Both the position numbers and the translations under genes were made by a program. DNA of 64,000 bases from Bog-473 sp963717455 (GTDB lineage: Bacteria > Actinomycetota > Acidimicrobiia > Acidimicrobiales > RAAP-2): NCBI GenBank assembly GCA_963717455.1, contig OY970336.1, positions 496,001 to 560,000 of the forward strand, read 5' to 3'. Shown here piece by piece: positions 43,428 to 54,681 of this stretch; position 1 is the first letter of the stretch; each line of letters starts with the position of its first letter. The notes under the pieces are model-generated. The model was not told where the DNA came from. It saw only the letters and a list, made by a program, of their open reading frames with translations, and searched no databases.

Positions 43428-45209
43428 ATGGCGACGAGGAAGCAGCGGAAGCGGAAGCTGCAGCGGCGGCGCGATCAGCCGCGAGGGGCCTTCCAATCTC
43501 GGATGAGATCCGTCCTCGACCCGAACGCTCCGAGTGCCTTGGTCCTGAGGCAGCTGTGGGTAAATCCCGAAGCGCTAGGACTTCGAGACGAGTACCGCCG
43601 GAGAATCATGGATGGCTACCCGTACGCTGCAGACCCCGATACCCAGGAGCCGCTCAGTGGCCTCATAGACGCTGCTGCAGGCTGGCCCTACTTGGAGACG
43701 ATTCACGACTTTTTCGTTGGGCGGGTACAAGAGCTCGTCAGCGACCGAGGAAGCGCTGAGTGGCTGTGGTGGCTGCGAAGGCTGCGAGGTCAGTTCGACG
43801 ACGTCAACGACATCTCGAGCACGGGGCCATACATCGAGGCGGTGGCTGAAGCGCTATCCGCGGGTGTCAGCCGACCGTCGACTCCATTTCCCGACCACCC
43901 AACCTTCGAGTTTCCCTTCACGCCCGAAGTACTGCTCGACCTGACGTGGCTTAGAGAGATTTCGATCATGATGTACCGACTGCACGCCACGATGAAGCGT
44001 TGTGCCAAGGGTCAGACTGTTGATCTGATCCCCGGCGAAATGCCTCGGTGGGAGTCGGACGACAAGCTCGACGACGCTATCGAGGAATACGACCAACGAA
44101 GTGAACGAGAGGGCTCAAACCTTCTGACGGCCGTGGGCGTCGTTGGCAGCCCAACGATCAAGCCCGATCCCGAACGCCTGCGCATCGGGGGACTCGTCCC
44201 GCACTGGTATGGGATCGGTGTAGAGCGTCCACCGGCATTCGACAAAGCTGACCCGTTACCGTTCTTGTTCAGTTGGATCGACCTCGACACCATCGGTCCC
44301 CTGTGCGAGCAAGCCATCCTCACCGAGACCCACGTAGCACTGATTCTGCTGCTCTGGGCGGCATTCAACATCGGCTCCCGCGACCCCGAGCATGCCAGGC
44401 GACGCATGACGACTCCATTTCAGTGGGGCTACATGGTCACGCCGACCGACAACTTCCTCACGCCCGCGTTGGATGAGATGTGCGAATCGCTGACTGAGAG
44501 CGCGGGTCATGCGCTGCGGGGCTGCTGGCAGCCGCAATCTGCCGCCGAAGTACTCGAGGTCCTCCAAGCGATCGAGCCAGAGGTGTGGCCACCGCTGTGC
44601 GGGTGCCCGGTACACGAGGCCGACAAGCACTCGGTCATCGATCTAGTCGGAGCGTCGCGGAGGCTCTTCGCAACCCTCCTTCGGCCTGCCGACGGTGCTG
44701 ATGTGAACGTCTGGTCCGCGCACTTCGAGCACGATGTGCAAGCCATCATCGACAAATCTCCATGGCGTCCACCAGATCAGATGCGACCCTTGATCGGTCG
44801 AACGATCCGGAGAGCGAATGGCACTGCTCTCACGGATATTGACGCCTTGGGCTTCAACGACGGACGCATGTTGGTGGTTTCGTGCAAATCCATCGCCTTC
44901 ACGGTTCCCGCGCTGCGTGGCGAGTTTGCGGTGACGCGGAACATCACTGAGAAGATCGACTCGGCCGCGACGGAATGGGACGAGGTCACGAACGCACTGC
45001 GAGACGATCCGACGCTCCTCGGAGTAGGGGTGTTTCGAGACGTTGCAATCGATGGATGCGTGGTGTTTCCCTCGACCCCCTTCTACACCGACCCTCGATG
45101 GAAGCGCTCCGTATTTGACGTGTTCCCTTACCTCCTCTCGGTATCTGAATTGTCGACCTGCCTTGGCGAGCCATCGTTGTTCGCAGCTGCCGCCACCAGC
45201 ACCGACTGA
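43428..45209 (+). CDS. Large protein with C-terminal PD-(D/E)XK-like nuclease motif
   Basis: ATG 43428 (ATGGCGACGAGG, giving a very basic start KQRKRKLQRRR) yields 593 residues; an ATG 72 bases upstream is less likely. Most of the protein is helical with no recognised domain. Near residues 440-510 WSAHFEHDVQAIIDKSPWRP leads to LTDIDALGFNDGRMLVVSCK, the E...D...xCK spacing of restriction-endonuclease-like (NERD/Mrr-type) folds. There is no signal peptide. It stands alone, between the putative element end and an IS graveyard. A nuclease or DNA-binding role is inferred only. Confidence 0.6.
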   Translation: MATRKQRKRKLQRRRDQPRGAFQSRMRSVLDPNAPSALVLRQLWVNPEALGLRDEYRRRIMDGYPYAADPDTQEPLSGLIDAAAGWPYLETIHDFFVGRVQELVSDRGSAEWLWWLRRLRGQFDDVNDISSTGPYIEAVAEALSAGVSRPSTPFPDHPTFEFPFTPEVLLDLTWLREISIMMYRLHATMKRCAKGQTVDLIPGEMPRWESDDKLDDAIEEYDQRSEREGSNLLTAVGVVGSPTIKPDPERLRIGGLVPHWYGIGVERPPAFDKADPLPFLFSWIDLDTIGPLCEQAILTETHVALILLLWAAFNIGSRDPEHARRRMTTPFQWGYMVTPTDNFLTPALDEMCESLTESAGHALRGCWQPQSAAEVLEVLQAIEPEVWPPLCGCPVHEADKHSVIDLVGASRRLFATLLRPADGADVNVWSAHFEHDVQAIIDKSPWRPPDQMRPLIGRTIRRANGTALTDIDALGFNDGRMLVVSCKSIAFTVPALRGEFAVTRNITEKIDSAATEWDEVTNALRDDPTLLGVGVFRDVAIDGCVVFPSTPFYTDPRWKRSVFDVFPYLLSVSELSTCLGEPSLFAAAATSTD

Positions 45210-45354
45210 GTTCGTCGTTACGCTCATAACCCGGTGGTCGAACGATCACGTATAGCGTGAAGGGTCCAAATAATCGGACCCGTCCCATCATTGCCACGGA
45301 TCGCGTGGTCCTTGGGCACCAATCGCAGTTCGAGGATCGGGGCGTCACCGGAGT

Positions 45355-46252
45355 GCCCTCGCCCGCCTGGTCCCCCGTGAACGGTGGGCGTCCTGCCTCG
45401 TCACGCCCGAGACGATCCTTCGCTGGCACCGCGCCCTCGTTCGACGGCAATGGACCTACCCTCACAGGCGGCCCGGCCGTCCGGCCCTGCCCCAAGAGAC
45501 CGTCGAACTGATCGTTCGCTTGGCACGGGAGAATCCACGCTGGGGCTATCTGCGCATCGTTGGCGAGCTGAAGAAGCTCGGCATCGCCGTCTCCAAGACC
45601 AGCGTCGCCTCGGTCCTGCGCCGCCATCGCCTCCCGCCGGCGCCACGGCGCTCTGGCCCCACCCGGAGCGAGTTCCTGCGTGCCCATGCCAAGGGCATCT
45701 TGGCCACCGACTTCTTCACCGTCGATACGGTTACGATGCGACGCTTCTACGTGCTCTTCGTGATCGTGATCATGATCGAGATCGACCGGCGACGGGTGCA
45801 CCTGCTCGGCGTCACCGCCAACCCCATCGGCCCCTGGGTCGCCCAGGTGGCCCGCAACTTCGCCTCCGACCTAGAAGACGCCGGGAGCCACTTCCGGTTC
45901 CTCGTCCGCGACCGCGACACCAAGTTCACCGCCAGCTTCCACACCGTGCTCGCCTCTTTCGGAATCGAGACCACACGAACTCCGGTCGCCTCGCCGAGGG
46001 CGAACGCTTTCGCCGAGCGGTTCGTGCGGACCGTCCGCCAGGACTGCCTCGACCACCTCCTCGTCGTCTCACAACGACATCTGGAGGCCCTGCTCGCCGA
46101 GTACGTCTGCCATTACAACGAAGCCAGGCCTCACCGCAGTCTCGATCTCGACCAACCGCTCCCCCGCCCGGCGACCTCGAACCGGTAACGGCAAGGTCAT
46201 CCGTCGCGATGTCCTCGGCGGCATCGTCCACGAGTACGAGCGCGCTGCCTGA
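45355..46252 (+). pseudogene. rve-type transposase, C-terminal part
   Basis: The frame begins at about 45355 (ALARLVPRERW) without its N-terminal 60 or so residues. It runs through an HTH region (RENPRWGYLRIVGELKKLGI) and the DDE core: Asp in TDFFTVDTVTMRRFYV, Asp in RFLVRDRDTKF, and Glu in ANAFAERFVRTVRQDCLD. It stops at 46188. The usual last residues (IVHEYERAA) follow in another frame to 46252, showing a further small indel. It resembles IS3/IS481-type integrase-core transposases. Confidence 0.7.
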
Positions 46253-46339
46253 GACACCCCTCCATCGGCCTTGCCGACGATGGCACGAGCACCTACGGCC
46301 GACAGCTCCCGCTCCCGTTACTGCGTGGGCTCCCCCGAT

Positions 46340-46528
46340 CGAGTGTCTCGGTCTGACGAGCGCTCGATCCGACCATGTGAAGCGGGGACGGGCGACCTGG
46401 CGCTTGAGCACGGCCAGCTGATGGCGTAGCACGAGGATCTCGGCGTCCTTCGCCACAGCGTCCATCCGATGAATGCGGATCGCTTCGAGCACACGGTGAA
46501 CGAGGCGGTAGGGGAAGGAGAGCGCCAC
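46340..46528 (-). pseudogene. rve-type transposase, N-terminal part in inverted orientation
   Basis: ATG 46528 starts MALSFPYRLVHRVLEAIRIH, continuing KDAEILVLRHQLAVLKRQVA and FTWSDRALV, the standard N-terminus of the same transposase family. After that the frame is unrelated. It lies about 70 bases inside the right IS end and is convergent with the C-terminal part. Confidence 0.65.
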
Positions 46529-46591
46529 AGGCGGCGAGCCTCGCCGAGTCGGTCGTACCTGGTCAAGCCACCGGACGAGTAAATGGACCCT

Positions 46592-47426
46592 TCAAGTTGA
46601 AGATCGCAGTGGAGTGGCTGGTTGGTAGCCTCCTGGTGCGACCGAGAACCCAACAGGGCCATGGCAGTCGTACGGGCGGCGCGTCCTTAGGCCGGAGATC
46701 GGGCATATGGCCGGCACCGATGTGGCATCAGATCCGGGCCGTCGCTTAATCCACCACGTGAGAACTGTCAGCTGGCGGCGATCTGGGCGCTCCTTCACGG
46801 CGCCCCTGCGGAGCTGGTGTAGGAGGGCCCGTTCGTCACTGTGAAGCATCTTAGATAGCTGCCCGTCACGTGACTTACCTGGCGAGAGGCGCTCCGTGAG
46901 AAGTGCAAGGTTCCCTTCGCTGTGCTCAAGCTGCAGTCGTAGCTGATCTCGTTCGGCGGCGAGAGTCTTTGACTCAGCTTTGGCCTGTGAGAGGTCACGT
47001 TCCAACTCGCCGATACGCCGTTCGAGTCGTTCGATCCTGCGCCGAGCCCACGACCCATCACTCTCTTTCGCTCGATTCCCCTTGGTCAGGGTCTGGACAA
47101 CCTGGACGAGCAGACGCGGAGGCCACCTCGTCATAGTCCATCGCCGCGTCATCCATGTCTACGTTGCCCGCTACTGGCTCCTTTTCAACGCTTACCTGGG
47201 AAGCATGTTCGCCTGGCACAATGCGATAGGTCCGCTTTCCCTTGACCTCTCGCGTCAATTGGCCGGCCCGATCCATGTTGGCGATCAGCTGGGTGAAGCT
47301 TGCCTCTGAACCTTCGTAGCCGAGGGCCTCTCGAAGTTTGGCTGTTGCTCTCCCCGTTGGATCCTCCAACGGCCCGTGTCGGGCGAGATACTGCGCGACC
47401 TGCTGGCGGGCGTGGCTGTGCGACAT
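46592..47426 (-). CDS. Winged-helix and coiled-coil protein, one frameshift
   Basis: ATG 47426 starts MSHSHARQQVAQYLARHGPL; the first 75 residues form a small winged-helix-like domain (ALGYEGSEASFTQLIANMDR ... KRTYRIVPGE). At about 47112-47114 an extra base breaks the frame; dropping it joins DYDEVASA to LLVQVVQTLTKGN. A coiled coil follows (RIERLERRIGELERDLSQAK ... ESKTLAAERDQLRLQLEHSE). The 3' end reaches the IS boundary at 46597, so the natural C-terminus may be lost. It could be a DNA-binding regulator or partition-like protein; family not recognised. Confidence 0.5.
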
Positions 47427-47982
47427 GACCTTCTCCTTGCGAGGCCGGAGCAAAACTCACATGCTTCGCTGGTCAAGTGATCGAATGAGGAGAGGGCGTA
47501 CTGCCCTCAGAACAAAAATAGTAGGTCAGCTACCAATGATATCGTCCTTTGCGCTTCGCGTGATCACACTGCCGCACGATGTGACGAGTTGTTGGAGTCA
47601 TGTCCAAACATGATCACCGCTGCACCTCAAGCAAAGCGAGACCTTTTCCCGTTTCGCAGTACGCGGTTCGATCACGGAGTACGAGTCTGCCGATGCCACT
47701 CGCTCGGTCCGCCCCAGCAGGCGCTACGTTCGCCGTGAACGCGATGGAGTTGCTCGTTGTTGGTGCTGGGTCGATCGACGACACGCCCGCTCGGCTGTGA
47801 CGCCGAACAGCGACCCAGAGCGACAGAGTTGAGCGGGGTACTCGCTGAACGGACTGGTCCCCAAGGTGCTCTTTGTCTGGGCGCCGAGAAGCTCTGCCGA
47901 GGTCGACGAGGCGCCGGTCCAGGCCGGCACGTCCTCCAGCGCAACACTCCCGTCGGTGACAAACTTGGCTCTGGAGCATCCG
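47427..47982. other. Region without a supported gene
   Basis: About 550 bases with lower GC around 47490-47590 and only shadow-like frames. It may contain promoters for the divergent genes on both sides. Confidence 0.4.
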
Positions 47983-48935
47983 ATGACCGACACCGAGGCC
48001 ACCCGGACGGGCGACTACACGCCGCTGGCGTCCTATCGGCGCTGTGCCGCGCGGATCACTGCTCGATGGGCAACCTTTCGCGCCCAGCGTTCGGAGCGGC
48101 TGCGCCACGGCCTCTTTGGCGCTCCGGTGGAGAAGGTCGCTGAGAATATCCTCGAGGACCTCTTCACGAGCGTTTTGGACTGGAACCTGGCCGACGTGAA
48201 CCTCCAGGTTGGCCGGGCCGACATCGTGCTCTCAGAGCTGGGGATCAAGCGGCTGGTCCTTGAGGGCAAGCGACCGGGATCGCTTGCTTGGCATCGCCCG
48301 GCCGTCGCCGCCGCCCTGGAACAAGCCCTTGGCTACGCCGCGAGCCAGAAGGTTGGCGCGGTGGCGGTGAGCGACGGGGCCATGCTCTACGCCGCCGACG
48401 TCGCGCACGGGGGACTGCGGGACTGACTCTTTGTCGACCTGTACGTCCCGGACCCTCCCCTTGAGCTGTGGTGGCTGTCGGTCCACGGGATCTACCGCCC
48501 CGCCCTGCCCCGAGTCTTGAGTTACCCGCGAGACAACCCGCGGCCGGGGGACCGGCCGCTCCCGCGACGACCGAAGGAGAACTGCTGCACCACAAGTACG
48601 AGATTCCGTCGCGCTGCTTCGCCTACGTCGGCGCCGCCGACCAAACGAGCACCTGGAAGCTCCCGTACCTGTTGGCTGACGGTCCGCCGGATCTCAAGCG
48701 CCTCCCCAAGGCAATCGCGGCCATTTTGAGCAACTACCGGGGGACCAAGGTCTCCATCCCGCGAAACGACGTGGCCGACGTCCTCGTCCGCCTCGGCACG
48801 GCCGCAGACGACATCAAGAAGGTGCCCTGCCAGGTCCCCTCGACCGCGGAGGTCTACAGCGAAGCCCATGAGGCACTTGATCAATTGGGCCGTCTCTTCG
48901 ATGTCGGCTGCTGCGCGGTTCGCAATCACGATTGA
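47983..48935 (+). pseudogene. HsdR-N-like nuclease-domain protein, broken
   Basis: ATG 47983 opens a frame with APVEKVAENILEDLFTSVLD and GRADIVLSELGIKRLVLEGK, the D...ExK arrangement of HsdR N-terminal/PD-(D/E)XK domains, then QALGYAASQKVGAVAVSDG. TGA 48424-48426 interrupts RLFVDLYVPDPPLELWW-like continuation, where CGA would restore Arg. Further on the frame changes (about 48500) to EGELLHHKYEIPSRCFAYVG and DVADVLVRLGTAADDIKK, ending at 48935. One nonsense change and one indel mark decay. It was probably a stand-alone nuclease-fold protein. Confidence 0.55.
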
Positions 48936-49002
48936 CCTCAGGCCTCACTCGGGCCGGCCGATCGCTGATTGCGCATGGCGTCGATAGAAACTGGACGCCT
49001 CG

Positions 49003-49683
49003 ATGAAATCAATGGGACCTGGTCCTGCCTCGACCAGCCCCGCTGAACCCCGTAATGTCCGAAAACACGATCACACGCGCACTCAAGCATCTGGCATCGT
49101 GGCCACCGACTTCTTCCATGTCGACACCGTGCTGCTCAAACGTCTCTATGTGCTGTTCTTCATCGAGCTCGGTCGCAGGAGGATCTGGATCACCGGCGTC
49201 ACGGCTCATCCCAACGCGACGTGGATCACCCAGCAGACGAGGAATCTCACCGGTGAACTCACCGATTCGGACATCACAGCCAAGTACTTGATTCGCGATC
49301 GTGACACCAAATACGTGGCGAGCTTCGACGAAGTCTTCAAGGCCGGAGACACCGAGATCCTCAAGACACCTTTTCGGACCCCGAATGCGAACGCCTACGT
49401 AGAGCGGTTCGTTCGCACGGTCAGATCGGAGTGCCTCGACCACCTTCTGGTCCTGAACGAAGCCCATCTCGAGCGTGTCCTCCGCGATTTCGCCTCCCAT
49501 TACAACTGCCATCGACCCCATCAGGGTCTCTTTCAAGAGATTCCGGACTCTGAGAGCACAGCTCCGCCCGGGATCGAAGATGGCTTGGTGCACACTCAGT
49601 GGAAATCCCGAGATCACCGACTTCGGATACGCCGACACGACCGACTGGGTGGACTGATCCACGAGTACGAACGTGCTGCGTGA
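49003..49683 (+). pseudogene. rve-type transposase, C-terminal part (second copy)
   Basis: Homology to the 45355-46252 protein begins near 49060 (SGIVATDFFHVDTVLLKRL). The DDE core is visible: RDRDTKYVASFDEVF and NANAYVERFVRTVRSECLDH. It ends LGGLIHEYERAA at 49683, the family's normal C-terminus. The HTH and N-terminal parts are missing. Bases 49003-49060 code for unrelated sequence. Confidence 0.68.
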
Positions 49684-49706
49684 GAATCAATTCGATTTTT
49701 CGGACA

Positions 49707-49922
49707 CTACGAGGTCCAGCGTCGCCGAACGACGGAGCGGTGCCAGTCAAGGATCGTCCGGGGAGTCATTAGGAACGAGCGCCAACGGTCACGCGGTACG
49801 AGACCGGCGACCTGGCGGCGCAGCACGAGGATCTCCGCATCCTTGGCCGCCGAGTCCATCCGATAGACGGCGACCAGTTCGAGAAGGCGATGGATGAGAC
49901 GGTAAAGGAAGGACAGGACCAC
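49707..49922 (-). pseudogene. rve-type transposase, N-terminal part with internal deletion (second copy)
   Basis: Starts MVLSFLYRLIHRLLELVAVY and KDAEILVLRRQVAGLVPRDR, joining the N-terminus directly to the TPRTILDWHRSVVRRRWTS segment that normally lies 45 or so residues further on. So it carries an internal deletion, and it ends at 49707. It is convergent with the C-terminal part. Confidence 0.65.
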
Positions 49923-49995
49923 GGACGGAGAGCATCACCGAGCGCGTTGTGCCTGGTCAAACCCAGTCGGGGAGTATATGGTCCCTTCAAGCTTC

Positions 49996-50455
49996 GATCG
50001 TGGTTCCCCTTAAGCCCTCTTCAACTACAGAGACGGTTGGACTGACAACAGTGCATCTTGAAGCAGGGCAGAGGGTTCATATTCCGGGCGACGACTTGTC
50101 AACCTGGGTGACGATTGATGACGCATTACCCCTCGATGGTGAATCGAGGCTTTACGTCAAGGACGACGGAGGTGTTGTGGACGAAGCTCCCGCCGCCAAG
50201 TAACTTCCGACCAACACGCTACCGTTTTCGACCGGCGCGCGCTTTCGGCCGGAGTTCACAAAGTCACAGCGTCAGGCAGGCGCCACCCAGATCGGTGGAG
50301 TGTGGGTGTCCGAGTAGGTGGGATCAAATGTTGGAGACTCTGCATTCCTTCTCGTCAGATGTTTGACAGAGGGATCGTCGCGTCCGGGGTCTTCACAAGC
50401 GAGGTCTTCTGGGACAAGCACTGTGACGGATCAGATCGTGATTGCACCTACACGC
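49996..50455. other. Region without a firmly supported gene
   Basis: A plus-strand frame ending at 50203 (HLEAGQRVHIPGDDLSTWVT) may be a small protein, but its start lies inside the IS end. Otherwise nothing is recognised. Confidence 0.35.
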
Positions 50456-50665
50456 TTATGGATAGGACGACTTGAAGCGATCGGTCCCAATGTTTGTGTG
50501 AACAGTCCGCTCGCCGTAGCCGGCGTTACAGAGCACGTCGACATCGGCGTAAATGAGCAGCTCTGCCGCCATCTTCACCATCTCGGCGAGTAGGTCGCTT
50601 CGGGCATCGGGCTCCAGGTACTTGCGAAGCAGTGTTGCAGCGCCCATCGTGTTAGTGACTTCCAT
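50456..50665 (-). pseudogene. IS256-family transposase, N-terminal remnant
   Basis: The frame starts MEVTNTMGAATLLRKYLEPD and continues DLLAEMVKMAAELLIYADVD and CNAGYGERT, matching the beginning of IS256/Mutator transposases (a leading helical region, then A.ADA.CGAGYGER). It stops after 69 of roughly 400 residues, so only the 5' end remains. Confidence 0.65.
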
Positions 50666-50899
50666 CGCATCTTCTCCTTCGTGAACTTCGTCGTTCTTGA
50701 AGATTGATGCGGTGCTCGTCGAGTCGCAGGGACCCTCAGGTCGGGCTATCCCTCGTACGCCACTGTGGCGGACTCAGCTACGACCCGAAACGCTCCGGCC
50801 ACCGGAGGTCGCCGGGCCCGTGCGACGAAGGCTCTGGTAGGGTCGCTCAGGGGCAGCGGTCGGACGGAGCGCTTCTTTACCGGCCTGAAAGGTGAGTGA

Positions 50900-51952
50900 A
50901 TGGGCAGCGAGGCCATGACGACCGTGCCGAACCATTCGGGCGCGCCGGACCACCTCGCCGCCCAGCAGCCTCCCCGGCCGATCGCGGGCGCCATTGCTGC
51001 GGGCAGCTTGGCCCTTGGCGAGCTGCTCGCGGAGGTGGGACGTTCGGAGGCGGATCTGCGCCGTTTCCTTCGCGGTCTGCCCGGTGTCGACCAGGTCGGC
51101 GCCGAGGCGAGGGCGGCGTCGCTCTCGACCCGATCGATCAAGGCCTCCGCCAAGCTGTGGGCCCTCGACATGGCGGTGCGCATGGTGGACCTCACGACGC
51201 TCGAGGGAGCCGACACACCGGGGAAGGTCATGAGCCTGTGCGCGAAGGCACGCCAGCCTGACCTGACCGACGCCGCCGTGCCCCCGGTCGCGGCCGTGTG
51301 CATCTACCCCGACCTCGTGCCCGTCGCCAAGCGGGCGCTGGCAGGCTGTAGTGTGGCGGTGGCGTCGGTCGCGACGGCATTCCCCTCCGGCCGGGCGTCG
51401 CTCGCCGTCAAGCTCGCCGACGTACGTGATGCCGTGGTGGGGGGCGCCGACGAGGTCGACATGGTCATCGACCGCGGAGCGTTCCTCAGTGGCCGGTACG
51501 GTTTTGTCCTCGATGAGGTGCGGGCCGTGAAGGAGGCCTGCGGGCAGGCGCACCTGAAAGTCATCCTCGAGACGGCGGAGCTGGCTACGTATGACAATGT
51601 CCGCCGGGCCAGCTTCCTCGCGATGATGGGTGGCGCCGACTTCATCAAGACCTCGACGGGGAAGGTCAACCCGGCGGCGACGCTGCCCGTCGCGCTGGTG
51701 ATGCTGGAGGCGGTGCGCGACTTCGCCGAGCTGACCGGCGCGCAGGTCGGGGTAAAGGTCGCCGGAGGCATCCGCAGCGCGAAGGACGCCATCAGGTACC
51801 TGGTGGTCGTGAACGAGACCGTGGGGGAGGCCTGGCTCGATCCGTCCTTTTTCCGCTTCGGGGCGTCGAGCCTGCTGAACGACTTGCTCATGCAGCGCTC
51901 CAAGCAGCTCACCGGCGCGTACGCTGGGCCTGACGACTACAGCCTGGCGTGA
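50900..51952 (+). CDS. deoC: Deoxyribose-phosphate aldolase
   Basis: 350 residues from ATG 50900 (ATG 50915 is an alternative). A class I aldolase that cleaves 2-deoxyribose 5-phosphate to glyceraldehyde 3-phosphate and acetaldehyde. TIM-barrel motifs are visible: VCIYPDLVPVAKRALAG, ADEVDMVIDRGAFLSGRYG, HLKVILETAEL, ADFIKTSTGKVNPAATLPVA with the Schiff-base Lys of FIKTSTG, and GVKVAGGIRSAKDAIRYL. The N-terminal 70 residues are longer than in E. coli DeoC. Two aldehyde dehydrogenases follow directly and can oxidise acetaldehyde or another product. Confidence 0.92.
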   Translation: MGSEAMTTVPNHSGAPDHLAAQQPPRPIAGAIAAGSLALGELLAEVGRSEADLRRFLRGLPGVDQVGAEARAASLSTRSIKASAKLWALDMAVRMVDLTTLEGADTPGKVMSLCAKARQPDLTDAAVPPVAAVCIYPDLVPVAKRALAGCSVAVASVATAFPSGRASLAVKLADVRDAVVGGADEVDMVIDRGAFLSGRYGFVLDEVRAVKEACGQAHLKVILETAELATYDNVRRASFLAMMGGADFIKTSTGKVNPAATLPVALVMLEAVRDFAELTGAQVGVKVAGGIRSAKDAIRYLVVVNETVGEAWLDPSFFRFGASSLLNDLLMQRSKQLTGAYAGPDDYSLA

Positions 51953-51956
51953 CGAG

Positions 51957-53382
<1,426 letters not shown>

Positions 53383-53390
<8 letters not shown>

Positions 53391-54252
53391 CGGACGCGTG
53401 GCAGTGCGCAAGACGTATAAGCTCTACATCGGCGGGGCATTTCCGCGTTCGGAGTCCGGTCGCTCGTACCCCGTGGCGTCCGCGGACGGTGGGTTCCTCG
53501 CCAACGCGGCCCTTGGTTCACGAAAGGACGTGCGCGACGCGGTCGTGGCAGCCCGCAAGGCACAACCCGGCTGGTCCGGTGCGACCGCGTACAATAGGGG
53601 ACAGGTCCTCTACCGTGTCGCGGAGATGCTCGACGGGCGGCGTTCCCAGTTCGTCGAAGAGGTCAACTTGAGCGAGGGGACCAGTGAAAAGCAGGCGGCA
53701 GCGACCATTGACGCCGCGATCGACCGATGGGTCTGGTACGCAGGCTGGTCGGACAAGGTAGCGCAAATTGCCGGCTCCTCGAACCCCGTCGCCGGGCCAT
53801 TTTTCAACTTTAGCATTCCCGAGCCGACCGGCGTCGTTGGCGTGGTCGCGCCACAGGCATCCTCGCTCCTCGGGCTCGTGAGCGTCCTCGCGCCGGTGCT
53901 CGCGACCGGAAACACGACTGTGCTGCTCGCGAGCGAGACGAGGCCATTGGCGGCGATCACCCTTGCCGAGGTGCTCGCCACCTCGGACCTCCCCGGCGGC
54001 GTCGTGAATCTGATCACCGGCCGGGTTGCCGAGCTCGCTCCGGTGCTCGCCGCCCATCGCGACGTCGACGCGGTCGACCTGGCGGGCGCCACCGGCGAGC
54101 TCGCCGTCGAGCTCGAGCGGGCCGCTGCGACGAACGTTAAACGGGTTCTGCGACCGGAGGGGTCCGAGCCCGATTGGACAGCGATCCCTACCCCGCGGCG
54201 GATGCTCGCGTTCTTGGAGACGAAGACCGTGTGGCACCCCGTCGGTGTCTGA
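53383..54252 (+). CDS. Short aldehyde-dehydrogenase-like protein without catalytic domain
   Basis: 289 residues from ATG 53383. It matches the NAD-binding half of aldehyde dehydrogenases (YKLYIGGAFPRSESGRSYPV, VVAPQASSLLGLVSVLAPVL, TGNTTVLLASETRPLAAIT, DLPGGVVNLITG). It stops before the usual catalytic Glu and Cys blocks and ends LETKTVWHPVGV. Such half-length paralogues are regularly found after a full-length enzyme in actinobacterial deoC operons, so this is probably a normal subunit or regulator rather than a truncation. Its biochemical role is unclear. Confidence 0.8.
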
Positions 54253-54305
54253 GCGGGGCGGCCGGGAGGCGTGCCAGGCGCGCATCCCGAAACTACCCCT
54301 CGCGC

Positions 54306-54681
54306 TGTGACGGTCGCCGGCAGCTCGTGGGACCCGTTCGAGTTCGCGGCCGAGGCCGCTGCCGACGTGAAGCGCTGGGCGGGCGCACCCCCACACGACG
54401 TGGCGATCGTTCTTGGCTTCGGTTGGCAGGGTGTCGCTGACGGGCTCGGGACCGCGGAGGCCGAGCGACCGACCACCGATCTCCCAGGATTCGCGGCGCC
54501 GACGATCGCCGGCCATCTTGGCCAGCTCCGCTCGCTCAGGGTAGGCGACCACCGGATCCTGCTGCTCATCGGGCGCACCCACCTGCAGGAAGGCCGCTGG
54601 CCGGCCGAGGTGGTCCATCCGGTCCGCACCACGGTGATTGCCAGTGCCCGCGTCTGCTTCTCGCCGAGGTTCCGTACGTAG
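54306..54681 (+). pseudogene. Purine nucleoside phosphorylase, 3'-truncated
   Basis: GTG 54306 starts VTVAGSSWDPFEFAAEAAAD. The phosphorylase start VAIVLGFGWQGVADGLG and PGFAAPTIAGHLGQLRSLRV, then GRTHLQEGRWPAEVVHPVRT, match the N-terminal 110 or so residues of trimeric purine nucleoside phosphorylase, including the loop with catalytic His. After VRTTVIASAR the sequence becomes unrelated and stops at 54681, about 150 residues short. It would release deoxyribose 1-phosphate feeding deoC; the loss suggests that another copy exists elsewhere or that the route is disused. Confidence 0.7.

Larger units (their letters stand above)
45257..46597. mobile_element. Rearranged IS fragment(s), rve-type transposase
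   Basis: Both ends read TGAAGGGTCCA inward (45257-45268 on plus; complement from 46597), so the segment is bounded by matching IS ends. Inside, the C-terminal part of an rve-type transposase is on the plus strand while an N-terminal part of the same family is on the minus strand. It is therefore a rearranged or composite copy. The right end resembles the IS end at 49995 (GGTTTGACC/GGCTTGACC region). Confidence 0.6.
49003..49995. mobile_element. Second rearranged copy of the rve-type IS
   Basis: The right end at 49995 reads TTGAAGGGACCATATACTCC on the complement, similar to the end at 46597. The segment again has a transposase C-terminal part on plus (49003-49683) and an N-terminal part on minus (49707-49922). 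No left IS end is visible. It mirrors the arrangement at 45257-46597 although the two copies have diverged considerably. Confidence 0.55.
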
